Made by a program: the position numbers and the translations under genes. A stretch of 64,000 bases of DNA from Podospora bellae-mahoneyi (Eukaryota; Ascomycota; Sordariomycetes; Sordariales; Podosporaceae), in assembly GCF_035222275.1 (NCBI RefSeq), contig NC_085886.1, forward strand, positions 682,001-746,000. The letters run 5' to 3'. The first letter of the stretch is position 1. Each line of letters opens with the position of its first letter. Of this stretch, positions 30,801-41,400 are shown in pieces. Below the pieces are notes generated by a model. The model saw nothing but the letters and a program-made list of their open reading frames with translations. It was not told the origin of the DNA and did not search any database.

Positions 30801-33800
30801 CCTTACCTTGGCTGTTTACCCACTTGTGATTTATCCCGTACATACACATATGTACGTTACCTTCCTACAGAGCACGCTCACTCATACGAGTTTGACCCAG
30901 CTGTCCATCCATCCAGACAGATAACTATCCACTTCCTATCCAGTCAGATCACCACGTATCACCCCCCAATAACTGCCGTCCATCCAATTGGCCCGGAGTC
31001 GTCTACAAATGCCCTGTCGTCCCCAGTCCCAATGGCCGGTCAGCATCATAGCAACTCGCACTACCGCGTAGACTACAACACAGAAAAGCGAAGAAACAAC
31101 ACAAAGACAGAAAAAAAATACCCCCTTTCGGCTGCTGATACCACCCAACCCTCAAGATGTTTGGTCGTCCTTTTTCCCCCTCTAGATCCCGCCTTTTCAA
31201 TCTTGGCTAGGTAGATGGTAACCCTTGTCCGCCCTATCGCTTGTGTGGGTTGTTGGTATCTGATCGCCGGCAGACGGAAACCGAGCAGCAAGCCAACGAC
31301 AGGAAAGTGTTGTTTCTTTGCTATTTCTTCTTCTTCTGCTGTCATCAGTCTTCAAGGGTCCTCCTTCCTGCCGTTTTGGCACAGACCTTCTTGTCTCTTC
31401 TTCTGCCGTAAGCCCGCATAATAAACAGTCTTGGGTCTTCTTGGTAAACAAAAGCTGTCGGTTGAAACTGGCGTCAACCCTTTTCTTCGTTCCTGCGCCG
31501 GCCGGGGCGGAGACAAAAAAAGTGAACTAGCTTTCCCTTGTCTAGCGATTGAGAACCTTGCTGGGTTACTGGCCCAATGGGGTCAGAGCCCAGCAGAATC
31601 CAGGGTCCTGGTTGGACACTGCTGCTGTTCTGAAAAGGGTGGGGAGGGGGGGGGAGGGATTCTCCTCTCCTCTCTCTCTCCACCACAAATGGAAAAGCAG
31701 AAACGAATCGAAGCCAACAAGCTGCATGACTTGGCTCGTCCATTCGGGTGGATTTTGCTGCCCATTTCTTCTCTTTTTGGAGCAAAAATATCGCGAGAGA
31801 GGAGACCTATCTCTCCCACGTTCCCTACCCCTCGTGTAACTCGACCTGGCTAGTAGGGCGGTGCCGGCGTCGTTTGTGGAACAAGACACCACGAGGGAAG
31901 CCAACAAAGACGCCAGCGAAGACCGCTCCGAGTCACCCTTCAACCACCCCATTGTCAGGGCTGTCCCTGTTTTGTTTGCCGATAACACCTGTCAAGGGGT
32001 GTTTCATGCGGGCTACACAAAAAAAAGAAGGGCTGGCCCGGACCGCTGGGCTCAGCGAAGTGCCGCTGCTGCTGGTGAGACCATCCCCACGAGGTTGTAG
32101 AGTAGCGTATAAGGGGGCTGAACAGCATGTCAAACTTTCTGGCGGTATGTTTCGTCTGAATGCCCTAGGCTCCTCTTTTCGAACAAGGTTTGCTGTTGCT
32201 TTCGCACCGACAAGAGCAGACTCCTCTGTGATGAGACGGGACAGCCCCATCAAGACCTTTTGCGCTGCTCCTCAGTCACACCGCATCTCTTGTTATCAAT
32301 GAATGCTGTGCCCTGCCGTTTTGAGTCCCGTGAGCAACCAGCAAGGCAAGGCAAGCAAATCACCACGACGCACTTGGGGGCCCCAGCACCAGGTCAAGTC
32401 AAGCCCCCGCTAAAAAGAAACGTTCCAAGCGCAGCAGTTGGAAGCAAGCAAAACCATCCAGGGTCGATCCTGCTGAGGTAATTCTTTTCTGCTATGCGGG
32501 AGCTTTGAGCTCTTTGGCGGAGTCCTCTGTGTATCCCTACCGGAAGCGCTGCCGGGGGGAGTTACTACCGGAAAGCTTGGGCTGGAGATGTCACTCTGAA
32601 CCCCGCTTCGAGCCGAAGTCCTCTGGTTGTTGTTGAAGAGAGTACCTAGAAACAGACCGCACATCTTGCGGTCAACAAAAAAAGCCTTCAAAAAAAAAGA
32701 AAAAAAAATGTCAAAAGATAGAGAAAAAGATAGCAAAGGATCCACCGGCCAAGACAAGGAACAGTCTTCCATCATGCAAACGTGGGGCTTGTCTCTCTCC
32801 CAGCGCGCTGCAGAACCGGACTCTGGGGACGCTTCCATCTCGCGTGGTGGTGGCCGCAGAGTTGGCCGGCCATCAAAGCTTCCCCCTCTCTCCCACCTCT
32901 CCCACCCCCGGCCGTCGAGTTCAAGCCCCGAAAAACCAAGACACGGAACTGTGGGGTGGCCTTCCCCTCGGACCCTGTCCTTGCAAACACCGGGTGTGCC
33001 CCAAACGCTTCGGCAGAAGTTGCAAAAGGAGAGAAAACCGAGAAAGACGCACAGAAAAAGGAAGAGGATTTCGTGGGATTCGTGGTTTGACAGCGGAACC
33101 GTTCAACTGGTTGATGAATGGAGCTCTCCGCTCCGTAGCGTACCGACGTTGTTAAGAATCAGGAACTATGCGCAGCAAAGAGTTAAAAAAAAATTGTTAG
33201 CACCTTACCAATCAGGAAGTTGGAAGGGGTTGCAGTAGTCTGCAGCTAAGCTTCTCCGGCCCCTGTGCATCATTGTCTCCATCAACTGCTTTGCGATCTG
33301 CTTCTTCTTGATGAAACTCCGAGGCATTTGAAAAACCCCATCCTCGGTTTACGTGTGGTTCGACTGTCTTGCATCTGTCGTTGTTGAAGAGACAAGGAGG
33401 GCAGTTTCACACCATCATCGCCCTTCCATCCGTTGACAAAACGGTCGGCGGCGGGGACAGTCGGCCAGAGATCGGAGTGTTTCCCTTGCTCTGCCGTTGA
33501 GCGCCGCCTGGTGCCGCCTTGGCCATTTGACAACCTCACTTGTCCCTGCTCCTTGGAAAGCCAGACGCGTGGACAGGGGACTCCACTGCGGTCCACCGAG
33601 CTGACCGCTCAAAGGTTCGCGACAAGTTGCTAGCGATATGGAGATGTCACGATGTCATCCACCAGCCTCGAAAGCCAGATCTGACGATGAAAGAGACAAC
33701 GGCCCTTTTGGATCTCGCGATGCTAGTCCACCCGGACAGGGCTGTGATATTGGTTCGCCAATGAATTCCCCTGCCCGGGCCTGCGAGTCAACCGTCGCAT

Positions 33801-34310
33801 TCTCCATCGCAGCTGCCACCTCGTCTCCTCGTGAGTCTTGATAGGTTGCAAGTATTCACACACCTCATCCTCGATTGCCGTCAGGTTGTGGGGTTTTCCC
33901 TACTCTTGTGTGCCGGACGAACTGTGGGCACGAAACAGCCAGCAAAGTCCCTGTTTCGGTCTCAGACACTGGCAGCCCCGATGTCTCGCTGTTTCCACCC
34001 CATTTGTAAATAGTTGGGTCTGCATCTTCTTGGTGCCTCCAAGTGTAACACTATTATGTTTGGTGAAGCGAATTGGCCAATCGCAACTTGGACGTCAAAT
34101 AGGAACTGCAAAGCTTCCATGGCATATACCACGATATTCGAGTTGTGCCACGGTATGTTGTGAACAAACTCGCCGAGGTTGTTGTCCCAAGCAAGATTGG
34201 AGCTGCATGTACATACGAGCAAAGCTTCACGTTTTCCACTTTGACGAACCGAGTCATTATTCATTGGCCATGGGATGGGCATGAACTTGAAGTGGAGTGG
34301 GTAGTTTGTC

Positions 34311-34324
34311 CCGTTTCGAAACGG
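34311..34324. repeat. 14-bp perfect palindrome CCGTTTCGAAACGG
   Basis: Perfect dyad in the gene-poor region, with the outward arrangement CCG-N8-CGG. Zn2Cys6 regulators can bind CGG triplets in several orientations, so a binding site is possible but not shown. Confidence 0.6.
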
Positions 34325-35862
34325 AAGTCGTCATCGTGTTTCTTGCTCGCTGCTGTCGATGATGGTGTGCGTTCTTTGGTTCGGGCCCATGCACTTCCAA
34401 AGAGCCCAGGCTTGGTCGAATTCCTGATGGTGGGTTAATATGCCATTCCGCCTCAGCTGGCAGCAACCGCAACCTCCCCATCGTGCCTGTTGTCTTGACC
34501 GGTTATTATATCGTGCAGTGTCTGCGACCTTTCTCAAGCAAGTATATAGGCAAGCTCGCCAACCAAGTCTCAGCACAGCTCGACTTCAACTCCAATATGC
34601 ATGACGTATCGCAGATCATGTCCAAAACTGGTGATTTAGCCTCGTGTTTGAAGTTTGGAACTTATTCACTCCCCATCAGGCCCCTATCAGGAGAACCTCG
34701 GGTCAGCAAGCCTTGGCCAGCCGTCAACTGAAGATCAGAAGTTGAACGAGAGCGAAACCGCCCTTATCATGCTGGCCATGGCTGGGCCCGAGGTCTTTTC
34801 TGCAGGTACGGCCGCAAGCAAGGACACGCAGATGGGGGGTTCTGCAGGGGCCACCCCGCCAGCTTTCCCGCCCCTGGACCACCGCCAGCCTTCCCCGTTG
34901 GAGAAAATCATGCCCCGGCTTGACGTTAGTGTGCAGAAAGGAAGCCCGACCGGCTGGGTTTAGCCCCTTTTGGTCATGGTTCGTGGCATGCAGGGGCTGC
35001 GGCTGACACGGTTGTTTTCCCGCGATCCAACCAGAATCAAGCCTCGAACGCGGGTGGGTGCAGCGACTTGGGCTTCCAGAACAGGGACGCAATTCGGTCA
35101 TCGGTGTGTCGTGACGAAGAAGCAGTGAGCCACCACCACAGATAGTGATATCAGTTGCGCTCCACGGCTACATGATTGATAATGTCTGTCTGTCGCCGTC
35201 CTGCCAAGTTCTCTGACGACACGATGCATATGTGTGACATGCTGGTGTGCGAGATGATATGTTCGGTCTCCGTGGACAAAGGTCTTCTGCAACAGAAGTC
35301 CGGCGCGGCTGTTCCGTGCCCTTGGTAATGCACGGCTGGTAGCCAACCCAACGCTGTTGTGATTTAGATAGTTTGTTGTGGCTTGCGTCTAGTAACTTCC
35401 CAACGTCCAGCTCCCGAATCCCTCCCGTGAAGGACATCCGGTGCATAGAGGAATGAGAATTTTAGCTGTCTTTCCGGCCGAGAACGGCACCGTCTCAAAC
35501 ATGTTCTGTTTTTCCCGGATTCGTGCCCATCCATCAGCCCATCAGCGGCACCTTCCCGGCCTGTTGGTCGACTGAAAGGCGGTTGGTTATCGATCTCAAA
35601 TAGCCTGATGACGAGCATATGCTGTCAAAGATATGCGATGATATGTGCCTATACCACGGCCGATTTGAGTCGCTTTCCCGGATCAGTGGCCAGACAGGCC
35701 CCCAAAACCAGCGTTGGCACTGGCCATCGACAATAACTTTGTACAAGTGATGGTTGGATCTTCAAAAGTAGGTGGACGATAGGATAGAAATCCAACCCCG
35801 CCGATTCTAATCCCAGCTTACCGGGACTGGCAGTGGTCCCTGGGAAAGGCTGTTTTTGCACG

Positions 35863-35936
35863 CCATTGGCGATGGGCCTTGCGACTCGGTGGTAGGTTCT
35901 TATTGGCCAATGGTTAGCTGTCAGGGAATCCATTGG
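35863..35936. promoter_or_regulatory. Cluster of four CCAAT boxes
   Basis: ATTGG at 35864-35868, ATTGGCCAAT at 35902-35911 (two boxes back to back) and ATTGG at 35932-35936. CCAAT is the site of the fungal HAP/CBC complex. The cluster lies about 3 kb upstream of the CRIB gene. Function is inferred. Confidence 0.4.
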
Positions 35937-38931
35937 CAACAAAAGTTCGTTGGGCGGAATTTGTAGAATCGCGTTCCGTTTTGGAATGGATGGCCTATGA
36001 CAGTGCCTCCCGGGACTCCCGTTGTGTCGTACAGCACGAGTTCCTACTGGTGGTAGCTATCAGTATGCTGTGGCCTTCCCACGGCACGGTGGCAGACTTG
36101 TTGCTGTGCTTTTTTCGAAACTAGTACTTTTGTCTTCCAAGAGCAGAGCAAACTTCCCGATACATCGAATTCCAGGGGAAGTGCCCCCTGTCAGCTTGTT
36201 AGCCAAATGACCACGGACAACAGCATCGATAGCGTAGGGATAGCGTGGAGATGTGCCTCACGGTCCACACCAACACCCAAAATTCTTTCAGCCGTTCAAA
36301 GCAGAGCAATAAAACGGCGGTCGGCGGGTCTAGAAAAAAATAACGGGTTCCGGAGCGCTGGATCCTCTCATTACGGTCTACCCCGTAGCGGTTCCATTCA
36401 GAAACCCAAAGAACAATAAACGGTCGACGGTTGAGTTGGTGTCGGAAAGCACTTCCGCCTTGTTTCGCTTTTAGCCGGACTTTTGCTTAGTCTGCAACAC
36501 CTTCTCGAGAATTGTTGCTTGATCATTGGGTTGTCGGCCGTGTTTTCGAATTGATTGAGCAGCCATCAGATGCCTTGGATGACGAGTCGAGAACTTGAAG
36601 CAATCATTCTCTACCCGGAAGGTAGCTGATAGATAGTGGTGCGAAATAGCATGTGGAGAGTGGGGGTTAGGTGAGCTAAAGTTTCCAACTTGACAGGAAC
36701 AGGAAGGCATTGGGTTTGTCTCCCCATAGTGAACCCTGGAGCCACAGGGCTGTTCGACCTGCCCAAAGCAGGACTCAAACCAACACCAAGAAGCATCCCG
36801 GACATTACCTTGCAAGGAATTCATGCATCACCCAATGGGCCGGCTCCTTCAAAGTCGATCCGCGGCGCAAGCCAAAAACGAAACGCCGATCCGAATATTG
36901 CAGAGCGAGCACAATTCGACATGTGTTTGTCAGACCACCGCCATACCTGGTGCTAGAGTAGGCCCTGCTATGGGAACTGGCGATAGCATCACAGTGAAGA
37001 CAGGACGGGAGTCATGATTGACCAAGCCAGACAGACGATGGACCCCTTCCCCGGAGCTAGAAAAGCCGCTCGTGATCGGGCCGCTGGGTCGATCAGCCGT
37101 CTTACCTAGAGTTCCTCGGGAAATCACATTCCTCAAACTCTTCAACCCCGCTCGTCAATACAAGCCAAGGTCTACTATACACCATGGCTTTCGGCCTCAT
37201 CGCACCTCCTCCGACAGACATGTGAGCTATCGCGGCTTTTGTCTGTTTCAAACATCAACGAGCAGCACATGATGTCGCCGCTGCGACCGCAATGAACATG
37301 CGGCAGTCCAAGACTTGCCGGCATACATCTGCTGCACATGCTCGACAGCTCTGGCGAATCAGTTTCACGAGGGCTAAATTTATCGTTACCCTCCCCCGGA
37401 CCCAGCACGGAAGCTTGCCTACAGAAACAACACGCACGACACGCTGGAGGTTGTATTGTGCCGAGTCTTTAGCATGAGACAAGTCGTCTGAAAGCCGCGC
37501 GGAATATCTTTCACACAACTACTGTGAACACACACACCTCTCTGTCCCCTCCCTCCCGTCCGGGCAAACAATGGTCATTCAGATACATCCAGATATCCAC
37601 CCTCACACCACCGCCGGGCAGTAAGCACCGTGTCGTAGGAGCTGAACAACCCTTCCGTGGTCTTTCTGGACCGCTCTCGCTTCTTTTCGCTTCCGTATAT
37701 TCAGCATGTCGTCGACCCAGGGACGGCCCATGTGAGCCGTACGCCGACGGCAGTACTGTTAGTTTTATATTGAGCCGTACTGCAACCTTAGCGCATGCTC
37801 CTGCTTCTCCCTGCTCCTGTCAGCTGTCACTCAGCATCGCACCCGGGTCCCCAAATACAGGGCCATGCTCTCGAGTTGTCGTTGCTTGATGAATTACATT
37901 TAAAAGCTTCGGCCGTTTCCTGATAAGTCGCCCGTTGTCTGAGCAGTCCCGTCCGCCTGCCCAGAGCCCATGCCTCGGCTTATCCCGATGTCTGAGACAA
38001 CGGAAGGCCACGCTGAAGAGTGCGGGGCCGAAGAAACACACGTCTGGCTTCCAAGTTTCTTCATGGATGAGGGCGTATCTGGAGATGACGATGATCGTCA
38101 GTGGATAGGAAACCAGAGAGGCTAACAATCGCCTACGCCGTCGCCGTGATCCTCACCGTTTTGTGGCACAGTCCATGCAACAAACCACCGGCGTTTTTCC
38201 CAGCAGGTTCTCGGTCCCTAACGGTGGGTACTAGCAGACACACACCGTCGGGTCGGCGGGGTGCAGCTATCGACACCCTTCACCCTCCACCACCCCTCCC
38301 CTGAAAGCTCCAGAATCTTTTGTTGACAGGGAGCCCCCTGGAAAGCGGGACGACGAAGCCACGGCACCCTCGCCATTGGCGCCGCTGGCTCCCAGCAACG
38401 CAAGATCCCAAGTGCATTGCGAGGAGCTGCCAGGATGGGAAATCACTCTTGGGTCCCGTCTCTGGAGAATTAATATATGGGGACCCCGGAGCTGTCCACC
38501 CCCCACAATTGAGTGGTTTCCGGCTCTCTCTCTCTAAAAATAATACGTCTCCAACTTCCCGACTGCTTTCCCCAGGCGTCGACGTCGACGACTTGTCACT
38601 CCTTTCCCGTCACATCGCATTGCATCGTTGTTGGTTTTGCAAACCGCCCTGGACGCATTCCCCCTTCGTCGACGTCTCGCATCACGACTTCGCCACCACC
38701 CACTACCATCTCACCACCAAAGCATAACGCATAAACACCCAGTCACAGATCTCCACTCGCTCGCCCATCACCCGCCAATCACCACGGCATATCAACCATT
38801 CAGACGAAACCACCAAACAGAGGATCAGGGAGATCGAGAAAGCGCAGAGTCCAACTGATAGACGTCAGTTGACAAGAAAAGTACAGCCGTTGAACCAGAA
38901 ACCAACAGGAATACCAACACCACCGCCCACC

Positions 38932-41400
38932 ATGCAGATGTGGGCGGTTTCTCAGCTTCCGGTGTACGCGGTCGACAAGAGCTCGGGATCGCGGCAGAAG
39001 GCGGACAAGCAGTTGAAGGATGAGAGGACAGAATCAGCGCCGCCGCCACCACCTGTCGTGCTACCAGTCCCGGCTTCCGCTGATGTAACGCCTTGGGATC
39101 ATGTCGACGTTCCCATGGACCAGAGTCTGGAGAGCTTTCTCGGACCTGCCATCGATGCGCCACCATCACCGGAGAGTATTCGCAGACAGATGCAGCGAGC
39201 GTCGGTTCGAGACAAGCATCAAAGCCACTCCTCCGGCTCGTCTTCGTTGCGGTCTCTTACTTCGGCGGATAGGCCTTCGTGGGAGAATGTTCTCGAGGCT
39301 AGGACGTTGTCGCGGAAATCATCAGGCCGGTCAACATCGAGCAGCATGCCGTCGAAGGATCGCCCCGAGAGCGTGCAGTTCTTTAGCAAATCGCTTTTCA
39401 ACCGGAGAGGAAGACTAAGACGCGAAAGCAGCGCCCAGAGCTCGGCAGCAAACTCGGTGTATTCGGGAGAGGGTGGTTCAGAATCTTTGCTCTTGCCTCC
39501 TCCTCCGACATCGATGCCTAGTCGGGACTCGAGCATTCCATCCTTGTTCGGGCTGCGTCGTGGTTCAAGAGCGGATACCAACGATGCCTCCCGCAAGATC
39601 CAGATCTCCGGTCCCTATAACTTCCAACACGTAACGCATACTCAGAGGGACCACCTGCCCGACCTGCAGCGGACAAATCGACAAGCGTTGGCCTCCGAGT
39701 TTTCCCAAGTTCGTGCCTCGCAAGCGCCTCCCACTGGTGCGCTGAAGGGAATCAGGGCGGATGATTTGCATTTCAATGACTTCTCATCCGACTCACTTCC
39801 CCTCGGTGACGATGATGGGATGGGGGTTTTGACCGAAGAGTTGGCAAGGAGCACGTTAACCCGACCTCCATCGGGTATCATGAAGCGTTCTCCACGTCGC
39901 CTCCTCAAGCGCTCGCAATCGCAAGACCACCTAGGCATGATTCCACCGCCACGTCCCCCAAGGTCTCCCATTGAGAGCAATACACCATATCCCCCTCTTC
40001 CACCCCCTCGCGTTTCCAGCCGCATGTCTTCTCGGCACGAGCGGCTCGACTCCATGGATAGGCCAAACACAAGCTTCCGTTACCCCCAGCCGTTCTCACA
40101 TATCGCGGAGGCTGGGAGCCCGCCACCAACCTCGTCTGGCTATGTTCCTGGGCCAGACATGGGTGTCATTCCCGAGCACATCTCTGCGCACATCAGAAGC
40201 CCTTCTGGCGACGCCAACTGGCCGTTGCCCTCCCCGAGCGCCAATGCATCAGAGTTCACCTTGCCGGATGTGCCAGAGGAGGAAGAGAGTGCGTTTGTGG
40301 CCAAGAAGTCGCGGGCTAGCGTTGCCAGCAACTCGTCGCTGCGTGGAAGCCAATCGGTGCCGATGCTTAGGGCGTTCTCCATTCGGAACAACGATGACGC
40401 TGACCGTCGGGAAAGCCAAGCGTCGGAGACGTTGGGCCGGTTCGATCTGATTGCCGCGCAACGTGCTCTCGAGGCTGTCTTGAACGAGGGCACCGACGGC
40501 ATCTACAGAGACAACTGGGAGGATGATATCGACTATTGCTACGAGCATGCGGCCGAGGCAGACTGTGATTATGAGTGGCAGCGGCCGTCCTTTGAGCTCA
40601 GCCGAGATAGTGCCACGCCCGTAGATGACAATGACCGCCGTATCGACTCTTGCGATGTCTCCCCCACCATGCTTTCAGTGGCGCGGTTCAACGTGCCCGC
40701 TTTGAGTCCCGTCAGCCCATTGTCTCCCACTGCTCACGAGGCCGTCACACCAGTCACGGGCCCAACCCCCAGCGCTTCCAACTTTTCGCTTCCCCTGGCC
40801 GAGCCAAAGCGTCTGCTTCATGTTAGAAAGCCATCGGATGCGTCAAGCTTCAAAGAGTGCCATGGTTTCACTCTGTCTCCGTCACTCTTGATTCCCATGG
40901 ATTTCCAGCAGCAAATGCTGGCTTGTGAAGCTGAGGAGGACGAGCACCACGATGTTGCCCTGCGCGACTCGCACCGCTATCGGACGAGTGCCTCCACGAC
41001 AGGCACCTACGAGAGCGCCCACTCGGGCTTTGGGAAGCACATCTCTGCCGCTTCCACCATGACCGACTTCACGCAGTTGACCCCCAGCACGACCTCATTG
41101 GACTTGGATAACTATCCACTGAAGCCAGAGGCATTCCCTACGCTTGAGTCAGGTGCCATGCCGACTCTTCCCGAGTCCAAGGAGGTGACCAGGCCCACCG
41201 GTCGCCGTCGGGAGTTCAGGAGCCGCGGCAGCGAGTCGAACCTCTTGCATCTGGCCACCGAGGAGACGTGGCCAGCGAAGACCAAGAACTTCGTGCAAGC
41301 CAAGCGTGGGCGCGCAAGAACAACCAGCCTCAGCACCCCCCCTCCTCCTAACCAATATACGCTCTTCCCGTCGGTTCAACTGACGGGGAACCGCATCTAA
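38932..41400 (+). CDS. CRIB-domain protein, candidate Cdc42/Rac effector
   Basis: Single exon, 822 residues from the first ATG after an ATG-free leader (context CCCACCATGC). The CRIB/PBD motif ISGPYNFQHVTH begins at residue 225. It matches I-S-x-P-x-x-F-x-H-x-x-H, with Thr before the second His and no Val-Gly after it. Such motifs bind GTP-loaded Cdc42 or Rac. Elsewhere the protein is Ser/Pro-rich, with PPRPPRSP and PPLPPPR segments (about 360-390) that could bind SH3 domains. A distinct acidic/aromatic block, DGIYRDNWEDDIDYCYEHAA, starts near residue 522 and looks conserved-domain-like. No kinase domain is present, so it is not a PAK kinase; a Gic-like scaffold role in polarity is inferred. 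Confidence 0.85.
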   Translation: MQMWAVSQLPVYAVDKSSGSRQKADKQLKDERTESAPPPPPVVLPVPASADVTPWDHVDVPMDQSLESFLGPAIDAPPSPESIRRQMQRASVRDKHQSHSSGSSSLRSLTSADRPSWENVLEARTLSRKSSGRSTSSSMPSKDRPESVQFFSKSLFNRRGRLRRESSAQSSAANSVYSGEGGSESLLLPPPPTSMPSRDSSIPSLFGLRRGSRADTNDASRKIQISGPYNFQHVTHTQRDHLPDLQRTNRQALASEFSQVRASQAPPTGALKGIRADDLHFNDFSSDSLPLGDDDGMGVLTEELARSTLTRPPSGIMKRSPRRLLKRSQSQDHLGMIPPPRPPRSPIESNTPYPPLPPPRVSSRMSSRHERLDSMDRPNTSFRYPQPFSHIAEAGSPPPTSSGYVPGPDMGVIPEHISAHIRSPSGDANWPLPSPSANASEFTLPDVPEEEESAFVAKKSRASVASNSSLRGSQSVPMLRAFSIRNNDDADRRESQASETLGRFDLIAAQRALEAVLNEGTDGIYRDNWEDDIDYCYEHAAEADCDYEWQRPSFELSRDSATPVDDNDRRIDSCDVSPTMLSVARFNVPALSPVSPLSPTAHEAVTPVTGPTPSASNFSLPLAEPKRLLHVRKPSDASSFKECHGFTLSPSLLIPMDFQQQMLACEAEEDEHHDVALRDSHRYRTSASTTGTYESAHSGFGKHISAASTMTDFTQLTPSTTSLDLDNYPLKPEAFPTLESGAMPTLPESKEVTRPTGRRREFRSRGSESNLLHLATEETWPAKTKNFVQAKRGRARTTSLSTPPPPNQYTLFPSVQLTGNRI

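Larger units (their letters stand above)
27816..38931. promoter_or_regulatory. 11.1-kb gene-poor region upstream of the CRIB protein gene
   Basis: No ORF here has coding character. The longest (30747-31214 +, 32627-33238 +) are low-complexity and do not join across plausible introns. Base composition looks similar to the rest, without an AT-rich block, so it is not an obvious RIP-mutated transposon graveyard. There are poly-A/purine tracts (32685-32710), CT tracts, a CCAAT-box cluster (35863-35936), a 14-bp palindrome (34311-34324) and a GTCGACGTCGAC palindrome (38578-38589). The last about 450 nt (38481-38931) contain no ATG, as expected of a 5' leader. A long regulatory region or unannotated non-coding transcripts are possible. 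Confidence 0.5.

Noticed and set aside
30747-31214. Open frame of about 155 codons in the gene-poor region
   Set aside because: Composition resembles translated non-coding DNA (His/Ser/Thr/Pro mixture) and nothing around it extends it.
32627-33238. Open frame of about 203 codons in the gene-poor region
   Set aside because: It begins in a poly-A/Lys tract, has random-looking composition, and has no splice partner or recognisable motif.
27816-38931. A decayed transposon or retroelement filling the desert
   Set aside because: No terminal repeats, target-site duplications, transposase or polymerase fragments, or AT-rich RIP-like blocks could be seen by eye. A library search would be decisive.
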